Below are positions 54,843 through 64,000 of a stretch of 64,000 bases of DNA, piece after piece (position 1 is the first letter of the stretch; the number at the start of each line of letters is the position of its first letter). This DNA is from Taeniopygia guttata. Taxonomy: Eukaryota > Chordata > Aves > Passeriformes > Estrildidae. The stretch covers positions 57,225,501 through 57,289,500 of the forward strand of contig NC_133027.1 of NCBI RefSeq assembly GCF_048771995.1. Reading direction: 5' to 3'. The notes beneath the pieces are model-generated. The model saw nothing but the letters and a program-made list of their open reading frames with translations, was not told the DNA's origin and searched no databases. The translations under genes were made by a program, and so were the position numbers.

Positions 54843-57800
54843 CTTCTTTCAAACTAACTGCTTTTTTTACTGGTCTTGTTCACTGTATTCTTTGATATCA
54901 GGTACTAAATATTACCAGAAACTGGATTCTGGAGAAATGCAGAACATTCTGCAATTCTAGTGGGAAAAATCTCTTGGCCTCATGTGGCTGACCAATTGAT
55001 ATGGTCAATTATTTTGATATTCAAAAGAAATTAGCTTTTTGTCTATCTTGGACAGAACAAAATTAAACAGAAATTTTGTCTATTGTGTTTGGCCCAGAAT
55101 CTTCATACCCACTCTGCTGTGTATTTTTGGGTTACTATCACCACCAATGGAGGAAGGAATACTTTTATTTCATCTCGTTGACTGTCAGCAAAGCCATTTG
55201 AATCTTTGACTCAAAAAGGTGCTAGATAAAAACCATATTAAAAGAAAAAATAACTTTAGAAAGAGAGAGAAAAGTATGTAATTTCCAGTTCAGGTATTAT
55301 GGAAACCCCATGGAAAGAATAATAAATAATTTTCCAGCTGTAGCTATCCTCAGGGAAAACATTTGACAGTTTCTTTAAAATAAGAAATATTTTAATTATC
55401 TTCAGTAGTGTTGAACCAGCATTCAAAAAGGAGAACATGTTTTTAGATTTTGATATTGACTTGTCCAATTAATTTACTAAGTCTGTGGCACTTGAACAGA
55501 CCTGTGATGGATGTACAAATGACTGCGTGCCTCACTGCGTATTTGTAAAGCAGATGATTGATGTATCCCATAATTTCTTTGAGCCATGGAGCTGATTTAT
55601 ATGCTCTGTGCTGTATAGACATTCTCTTTGTCAATTGGGACTGTAAAACCCCCCACAGGCAATTGTCTGCTATTCAGTCTTTCCCATTCACTGAAATTAC
55701 ACATAATTTTAGCCTGTGCTTTTGCAAACTATGCTTTGCCATTTCCATTTGAAAATGTCTTTGTGTTAAACATTTTTGACTTGTCTAAATAAATATTATC
55801 CATAATAACCCTATATCAATCCATTACAAACCCATGTAACTATGTACTGCATTTAGATTTAATCCCTGAAACAAAGCCTGTTCCCACCTCACTCATGTGT
55901 TGCTTTCACAGCTGATACTCACAGCTGCAGAGAAATCTGAGCAACAGAGAAATCTGTGATTGTTTCATTTTGCTAAAGCTATAGGATCTGCAATAAAATA
56001 ATGTTTGAGTGCCTGGTCTTCATATGTATAGACAATCAAATTCCAAAAGCACAGAGACCTATTGGCAGGTAAATAAGCCTGTACTTCTGGGTGGAGGTAA
56101 CTGTTCAAACGTATTCAGTTCCAAATTCCATCAAAACCTCATTTGTGACATATTTATGTCATTAGCTGAAAGAGCTTTAGTGTAGTCAGCTAGAAACAAC
56201 TATTTAGGAAATAGCTATAAGCTCTGCTGATGAAAAATGGCTTTTTCATTAGAGACTGTCAACTCACAGGATTAAGCTACAGCTTTGAATTGTGATGATC
56301 CAGAAAAGACAGACTTTCTACAAGCAGAAACTGCAGAATGAAGAGAGATACAAAATACCTTCTTTACTGTTCTAATTGCTCATCTTGAATCACTTTCTTC
56401 TCTAAAACTCTCTTTAATCTTCAGACAGTGCTGTAATACATTACTGGAGCAGCATATCATGTCTGGATTTACTTGTAAATGAAAAATGGTGAGAGAATCT
56501 GTGGAGTTCCAGTGGTTGTGGATTCTGAAGTTAAATTACATGCAGTATAGAACTATTTACTTTACTTGTTTTAACATTTTCTTCCTTAGGATTGTGTTGC
56601 AAGTATCCTCAGTATAACATGGAGCACTGAAAAAGGGTTATCTGATAGATTATCTCTCTGTATGTCACTTTTATGAACACAAGGAGAAGTTTCCCAGCTC
56701 AGCGAGATAAGCCTCCATCTTCAAGTCCTAGGGTCCATAGCAAAACATACCCTGGAATCTGGAGTAACCCACTGTAAGGGTAGGAACATTCTATGCATGA
56801 ATATATTAAACTTCAGCCAGATGTCACTAAGTTTAACTCTTCTGTTTTGGAAGACAGTTGCATATTCTTGTAGCTCTTATGTTTAAAGTCTGCTTATAAT
56901 GTTAAGTCTTTTATAGCACAATCTTTTTATACAAGATTTTCTTCTCATTTATCTGCTTAAATGGGAATTTTCCCATTGTTTTTAATTTTCTCTTTCCAGA
57001 CCCATTTCTACTTTTCAATATTACCATGGAGCTGGAAAATGAAGCGCCATAATTTTTCTGGAATTATGTTAACAATATTTTTTTTTCCTGCCAGCTCCTT
57101 TTGCTGGAAGAAGAACAAGAAGGGACAAAAGAGAAACCAAATCTCATTGAGATAATATTCATAAGTCTTTTCTAAATCACTGCATGGGGCATGCCATCAA
57201 GACAACAAAGCTCACACCAATGTCAGTCTGAGCTATAGGCTGAGGGACCATTTGCCTCTTTATCTGTCCTTTGCTCCTTGACTTTCAAAAGGATCCTACT
57301 TACCCTGGTCTCTGACAGACACCCCAAAGTGGATTTCATTATATAAATGAAGAAATAAAAGATACAATTTGCTCTGCAAAGCCTTTCAGAGGCATGTGTT
57401 GCCCTGGTATTGCTGCTCTCACCCACAGTTGATATATCTGTTTCACATCCTTCCCCATGTCATTCCATATGGGACAGAAGTAGACTCAGTGGATGGAGGG
57501 CTGTACTCCTAAATGTAAGCACAGAGCGTCTGCTTTGCTGAGTGTGGGACTGACCTGAGCCAAGCTACTTTCTGTGGCATCCAGGCTGCCTTCTATAATA
57601 ATCACACTTAATTCAAGACCCTACAGGGTGTACTGAGTATTTATAATTATTCCATCAAAGTGCATTACTATGTTTCTGCCTCTATCAAGTGCATCAGGTT
57701 ATTAATTTGCCTGGATTTGCTAGAGCCTCTCACAGTCCTCTCCAGACTTGATTTCATTGAACAATTCTGTAATTCTGTTACCCAAACTTCCTTTTTTTAG

Positions 57801-58681
57801 TCTACTTTTCCAAATTGTCTTTTATTGCAGCACTTTTCGCATATATTGGTTCCAGGAGTGGTTTTGTCCTGTATTGGTTTTCAGGATTTTTATTTCCTCT
57901 GTTGTGTATGTGCATATGTTAGTGTATTAACTAGCACTTACCAGGGTGTAAATCACAGGGTGCCTCATTACTAAGCTGGATCATTAAATGTAGGAGGGTT
58001 ATTTATCTAAAATGTGTGAGAAAACCATATTTCCCTAAAAATGCCACTCATATCTGTCACCAAACTCCTTCATTATGGAGAGCTAGTCTGATTTTTTTTC
58101 ATCTCCACATGTTCCTAGTCCATTAAAAGGCATTAATTTTTATGATGCCCCTTTATGCAAAATATTTAATCTGAAGCATATTCTTACCCCATCTCAAATG
58201 TAAATTTCTAGAAGCTGTAAGTTATTTGTATGAGAGATTTGTAAGAAGAACTATCTCAAATAATTGCCCTTCGGTACATTTCTTTCAGCATTCCTCATCT
58301 CTGAACCAAGACTTGAAATATGGTAAAGTAATGAAATCTGACTGAATTCAAGAGCTCTTCTATACACAGGAGTCTTTCAAGGCAAAGATAGCAAAATAAT
58401 TTCCTGCTATGAATCCAATAACAAGATCCAAAAGTGTCTGTGAGAGTAATTAACTTCCACTAAGCTGCAAAGGACTTATCCAAAAAGGTGGCAGCACTGA
58501 ATTCCCTGCAGCTCTAATTAAGATTTTCCTGGTGCTCCTTCACAGAAGACACTGGGCTTGGATGGACTGCCATGGGTGGAAGAAGACAAGGCAACTGCCT
58601 CAGAAGCCTCCATCTCTTTCCCATCACCTGCCCCACAGACGTGATAGGAGAGGGTGAAGAGATCCAAATGTGCCATGTGGC

Positions 58682-58717
58682 CCCTGATGTGAGGATGGAC
58701 CCTGATGTGGGGACAGG
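58682..58717. repeat. 18-bp imperfect tandem duplication
   Basis: CCCTGATGTGAGGATGGA followed by CCCTGATGTGGGGACAGG, within the GC-richer block at 58.5-58.9 kb. Confidence 0.8.
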
Positions 58718-61700
58718 CCCCTCCTGGGGTTGCTGGGGCTGAGCACCCCGCTCGGCACCCCCAATGCCCCACCACGCAGTGTGGCTGCGCTGGACACACT
58801 CCCAGTCAGCTGAAGGCACCTTGTCTTGAAATGGAAACGGAGTAAAGGCTTAGCTCGCCCTTTCACTCCTCCCACCCCTTAGCCAGGGGCTGCACAGGGC
58901 TTTTGTTTAGCTGTGGAAAGAAAAGACAGCTCTAGACATTCAAGGTTTTGGTCTATAGATAGAGATGTGTCTGTGGTGCTTCAGGACAGATGCCAGCTGA
59001 TGGAGAGGGCAGCAGGAGTTTTTTAATACAAAGTGGAAAGAACAGAACAAGCCTTGAACCTAGCTCTTGGCTCTGAGAAAAAAGAAAAAAAAAAGATATT
59101 TTGAGCTCACTAACAAGGTCCTGTCTTTTGCATATTTAGAGAAAGGTTTGAAACAAGGGCATAACAATACAGTGCAAGTGGAATACACAGGTCATGCAGA
59201 GCATGAAAGAATTTTACATGTGTGTGTGTGTGCATGCGAGTGTGATTTGCTTCTTATAAGCCAGTTTGGTAAACCCTCACCTGAGAGATTTAAATCACAC
59301 CCAATTTTCACCATGCTTGCCTCTCCCTATTTAGCAAACTGCAATGCAACTCTAAGGGGTGGGTTGCCTGCTCTTTCAAAATCAGCTTATTCACAGGAGG
59401 TATTCATTACACAGCATGGTAATTTGTTTTGAAAGCAAATTTACCCTCCTCATCAAGCCAGTGAGTTATGTGCAACCTGAACTATGCAGATAGACATGGA
59501 AAACTGAAGTTTGGTTTTTGTAAATCACTACCCTGGCAGTGGTCCAAGCTCCGAGGGCTTCAGCTGTTACACTAGTAGAGCAGATATAAGCTCCCATATA
59601 ACTAATTCACAGTGGTTACAAAAAGCAATAGTATACCTGTGTAAGCCAGTCATGTGAAAATCAGCATGATTTTCTGGCAATGCTTGATAATTATCTAGTC
59701 CACTGTAAGCAAAGCAGAAAAAAAAGTCATAAAAATGCAGAGATTATACACTATCGTACAAATAACAGAGGAGACTTAATAGAGGTTACATCAGAAATAA
59801 TTTTTATCCATTCCAGCTGGCATATGCCTTAAAAGAAAAGCCTGGGGAAGTGGAAATGAGGGCATGTATTAAGAAAAAACCATCATTATTTAAAATATTT
59901 TTAGTTTCAAAATAATCTTATTTACGCTAAGTCAATTTTTAAAGACTCCACTACATAATTACAATCACAGTAAACAAGCAGCAATGACTTTTTTCCCTTG
60001 TTCTGTACTGGAAATAAGAAAAGGAATACAGACACATGTTCCCTTGGGTGATGTGTTTTAATCAGGTTGGTTTTTATAAGGCTTTTTTCAAACTGATCAG
60101 AATAGCCTGAAGCCTGTCAGAAAAAACATGTTGCCTAGAATAAGTAAGTCTTTAATAATATTTTATAGCTGATTTGTTTTTGAGTGAATTTGCCCTTGAG
60201 CAAAAGAACAGGGTCAGGAGGACCCTTGTATGAGTTAGTGTTGAACACAGCACAAAGGAACTATAATCATGATACCAGTACCTGGTTGAGTACTGAAAAA
60301 CAGAGAAGGAAGAGAAGTGGAGAAAAAGAACCAAGAGTTATCCAGGAGAGATGACTGGAACAATCCAAGCTCCCTGCTGATTTAACAGAGATCACGTTGT
60401 CTTCTCCTTGAAATACAGAACTGTCTGTTCGAGTTCATTGGTTTAAAGTGAGGGGAGTTATTTCACACTTAATGCAGCTTGTGCCACTTGTAACCCTCGA
60501 AGAGAATCTCACCCAGAAACTCTCTTTAAACCTTGAAAAGGTCACACACAGAACTCCTTCAGCCTTTATTATTAAAAGCTTCCTGCCTGCTTCTACTGTA
60601 GAGAAAAAGGTAGTGACCTTATATTTAATCACATCAAGGACTCTGTGCTTTAACTTACTTAAAATATTCCTTATGAAGGATAGCTTTATCCAAGAAGTCT
60701 TTTGCCAGATAATGATGTTTTTAAAGCAGCGTGCAAAATATCTCCCTTGCTGCAGACTCCAGCTGCTGAGTAAGCAGCTTCTCCACTGCCTGCAGAAAGG
60801 AGACAGCGAGAGAGGTCCAGGGGAATCTGCATTCAGCCAAATCTACCCCATATGCATGTGAAACCTAATGGAAATCAGTTGTGAGGCCCTACAGCTCTAC
60901 AGGAGTACATGTGATTTACAGCAAGGCAAAGGATTTGCAGAATCCTGCATCTTTGGTGCTTTCATTTTTTTAATGCTTCAGCCTGAGCAAAATTAATCTT
61001 CTTAATGAAGTAAAATAGAGGAGTAATTAGCTCCTTCACTTGCACATGTTTAACCACAATGCCTTTGCTGGGTTTCAGAAGTGCACAGGACTTCCATTTT
61101 TACCTGCTGCATGAATTTCCCTGTTTAAAAATGCAGCAAATGTAGCTTGAAAAAAATGTTTCTGCTGTGAGCTGTATGCTAAGGCTCTGATAAATGCCTT
61201 GTCACATTTGCACTGCTTTGTACTTGGAAAGATTCTTATTTGTTTGCTTTTATGTTTCTACAACTCTCTCCCTTTTTTGCACACCATTTCCAGTCAAGAG
61301 ATTATTCTGTCAGGGATGCCAGACTCTGTGGAAAACTTTCTGCTCTGCATTTGGCTTTTCTCCACAGGGATTATATGGAGCTGAACAATGAAAAAAAGGT
61401 CCAAAGTCTGCCTCAGAAAAGCCCCTTCTCAACCATTTCATCTCAGCCCTCACAGTTTTGCCATCTGAACATCTGTGTGTACCTGCCCAGCACTAGATGA
61501 GGAATGGTGTCATCTATAACATACTGACATGACTTGAGGCAAAACAGGGTTTCCCTTCTCCTCCTAGAAGACCCCCTGAATAGCTCACCTCCTGTTTGGG
61601 AAAACTCCCTGAGCCAGATTCTGATTTCTAAAAGGAAAGCTAGACATGGTTTGGAGGGTAGAGGGGATGAAGGTTGGGCTTGTACTTGTTGGACAGAAGG

Positions 61701-62062
61701 GAAAAAATAAGCAAGTCTGTGTCTTTTTCATTATCTTGGCAAGATAATATCACATATCCTCACCTCAGTTTCTGTGAAACGGGGAAATAATATTTATTAT
61801 TACTGGTAATCTGTTCAAATACTATGAGAGTACATCACAGCATTTTAGTGAATAGTCTTTTGTTTTCCATGCGTACCAAATTTCAAGGTAGAAAGCAGAG
61901 CTCAGATGTACACAACAGCCTTGGTCAGTAGTTTCAGGTTTTGGAACATGCATTCTCTTCCAGGGGCACACAATCTCTTAAATACAGGTCCATTGTAAGT
62001 ACAGACCTGCTATCAGTACAAAACATGTAAACAAAGTTTGTGGGGAGGAAAGAGTGGCTTAC

Positions 62063-62278
62063 TTTGCTGTTTCTCTGGCTCTCCCAGGAGCAGGACTCGG
62101 CCTCCTGAGGAGCAATCCCTCGCTGGAAAGAGTGATCACTCAGGCAGGTCTGGCAGAAGGGAGGCTCCAGCTCTGAATCTCCTGCGGGTAAACTCATCAC
62201 AGTGGACCCCGGGTATTTGAGGCTGGCATGTGGATGCTTTTCAACGTTCACCATCGGGCTCTTAATCCACCTTCGTAC
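62063..62278 (-). CDS. SGK1: SGK1 long-isoform N-terminal exon (partial gene model)
   Basis: A 216-nt exon of 72 codons, phase 0 at both ends, with acceptor GTTGGCAG|GTACGA and donor AGCAAA|GTAAGC. It encodes VRRWIKSPMVNVEKHPHASL, then a middle part with FCQTCLSDHSFQRG and ESCSWESQ. From memory, the long human SGK1 isoform (526 residues) has an exon of exactly the same length in the same order: VRRWIKSPMV near its start, then CQTCLxxHxFQRG and ESCSWE. It is about 41 kb upstream of the canonical ATG on the same strand, as in mammals, where this exon is also far upstream. The first coding exon (in human ending FFKKR) is not in the remaining 1.7 kb and probably lies beyond 64000. A linker exon of 3n+1 nt is needed before exon 2. 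The exon retains an open frame and good splice sites, so it is probably functional. Confidence 0.9.
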
Positions 62279-64000
62279 CTGCCAACACAGAAGCAGATTA
62301 TGCATTCTCTTTGCTCTACAGCAGTTAGGATGGTACAACTCGGTTTCCTATTAGGACAGTAGCACAGATTGGGGAAAATAATCAGAATCAATTTTCTGAA
62401 GGAAAAAGTACCAGGCGAAGTCAGGGTGAACACATATCATCATAGCCAGGCTCTTAATGCTGAGAATTATTTACTGTTTTGTGCAAGTCTGCTGTAAGTT
62501 TATCTACAAAATAAAGGCTTTATAAATATATTGAAGTACATGGTAGACTGTTAGAAAGAGAGCGATAACTGCCCACACCAAGTACTTCCAGCCTAAACAG
62601 CTCAATTTCACCATGAGATAAAGCAGACTGGTTTTGCAGGAATAGAATTGTAAGAATTGCTTTCTGCAGTCCTTTCTTTCAACAGCAGTATCTCCTGTAT
62701 AATCTCTGTCTTTATAAACTACCTCAGCCTTTTCTGTGCCTCCTATCACGCCATTCAAGAGTCAGTTTCTCTTGCTGACCTGCCCCAAATTTTGACCCTG
62801 ACCCCTCTAACCTGCCTTCCCCTGCGCTCTCATCTCTGCAGCTTTCCAGCTAGGAACCAGTGCACTGTAGTAGGAAGGACACTGGTTATGAGCATAATGC
62901 ACTGTGCTGGCAGGGCATGGTGTCAGCCTTGTGCACTTTGTTTGCTCTTCCTTTCACTTCTGTGACTGTCTCTTTGATGTGAATCAACTATTGGATTTTC
63001 TGAGGCATTAAGTGAAGAGTGAGAGACCTCCTGAGCTCTTTTCCAAGTTACTTTGCACTGCAAAAGCAAATAGACCACTATGTGAGCTGTGGTATATTTG
63101 CACTGAATCAGATCAGAACTCTGTCGTTTGGATGCAAAGGATGGATAGGGATGTCTCAGGACAAACTCTTTCAGCCTGGAGGGGGAAGGCTGAGACAACC
63201 AGGGCTGACAGCCCTATTGACAGGATGCAATCTCTTTGCTCTGTGATCTTCGTGTCCCTGGCCTCAGCATCTCCATTCTTCATTAGGAGATATTTGCCAT
63301 TAGAGGATTCTTTACATCAAGAAAAAAACCATTTTATCTCACATTAGCCATGAGCAGGATGGCAAGCACTTGATTAACAGTGGAAATCTTATATCACAGC
63401 AACTGGTAACCAAGATCATGTATGATAAACAAACAGAATGAGACATCTCTAACTGGCCTTCTGCTGGTGACTCCTCCATGAACAAAGATCCTGCTCTACT
63501 GACCTGCAGGAAATCTCAAGATTAGGAAAATTTCTCTTTCCTCTCTATGGAAACCAAGCAAATAGATTTCCTTCTGTAGGCAAATGAGTCACTTTCCAGT
63601 GCATTCCCCATATATTTTTTAGTGTCAGTTCATGTGGGTAATATTACCCTCTACTTCCTTGCTCTGGAGCATCCCCACAAAATATCCAGACTGCTTTAGC
63701 TTCAGGTTGATGGGTTGAAGTTGTAGGGGGGAGGGCTTATTTTTTTTTTTCCAGATTTAATTTCAACAAATATATATTGAAACTCATATTTTAATTCAGG
63801 CAGATTTTTAAAAAAAATATTTTTTCCAAGCATAATTGATTCCATGATTGTTAAGAACATCATTAAATATATTATTCTCTGCAAATAAATACAATGTTAT
63901 GTGTCTTGATCTAATTTCAGATTTTGTTGTGTTAAAAATAACAATTGTATTAGTGGAAAAAAAAAAAAACAACCCATGCTTGATTTCCCAGTGTAGTTTT
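62279..64000. other. Presumed SGK1 long-isoform intron, upstream part
   Basis: I searched the minus strand for a start exon ending in a KKR-type sequence before a donor and found none. Short open frames (for example around 62504-62758 and 63012-63347) resemble nothing known. T and A runs occur near 63739 and 63958. Confidence 0.5.

Larger units (their letters stand above)
43409..62062. other. Presumed SGK1 long-isoform intron, part 3
   Basis: No exon recognised. A GC-richer block at about 58500-58880 contains an 18-bp imperfect tandem repeat (58682-58717). A (TG)7-like tract lies at 59219-59232. A 20-nt A run lies at 43516-43535. The linker exon required between 62063 and canonical exon 2 (length 3n+1) should lie somewhere between 24 and 62 kb on the minus strand; I could not identify it. 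Confidence 0.55.

Overview
The window is vertebrate nuclear DNA, most likely from a songbird (passerine). The sequence is AT-rich and mostly non-coding. It has compact introns, three old CR1 LINE tails and a degraded SINE with a tRNA-Ile head and a CR1 tail (481-627). That SINE has the TguSINE1 architecture known from zebra finch and relatives. No bacterial, phage, plasmid or CRISPR feature is present.

The only protein gene I can identify is SGK1 (serum- and glucocorticoid-regulated kinase 1), on the minus strand. All 12 coding exons of the canonical form can be placed to the base between 21400 (ATG) and 16841 (stop). Every junction has GT..AG, and the spliced frame gives a 432-residue AGC kinase with all catalytic and regulatory residues intact. 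The 3' UTR runs on to about 15.7 kb.

Upstream of the canonical ATG is a CpG-rich promoter block (about 21.3-24.66 kb). It contains a second, alternative first coding exon (23813-24050) whose donor is in the same phase as canonical exon 1. About 41 kb upstream of the canonical ATG, at 62063-62278, lies a 72-codon exon that matches the N-terminal exon of the long SGK1 isoform of mammals. The whole stretch 24-62 kb is therefore probably an intron of the long SGK1 transcript. The first coding exon of that transcript and one linker exon (length 3n+1) were not found; the first coding exon probably lies beyond 64000.

Layout: 1-12.37 kb, intergenic with a SINE, a CR1 and simple repeats; 12.37-12.83 kb, a small isolated CpG island with a TATA box and no identified gene; 12.83-15.69 kb, intergenic; 15.69-21.4 kb, SGK1 body; 21.4-24.66 kb, SGK1 promoters and alternative first exons; 24.66-62.06 kb, presumed long intron with two CR1 copies, microsatellites and several near-perfect hairpins; 62.06-62.28 kb, long-isoform exon; 62.28-64 kb, nothing recognised.

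The most interesting signal is the set of alternative N-termini feeding into one kinase body. The canonical exon 1 carries a hydrophobic degradation/ER-targeting stretch, and both alternative exons replace it. Other points worth checking are an in-frame 102-codon upstream extension of canonical exon 1, the unassigned CpG island at 12.4 kb, and a set of short-loop perfect hairpins that look like template-switch scars.
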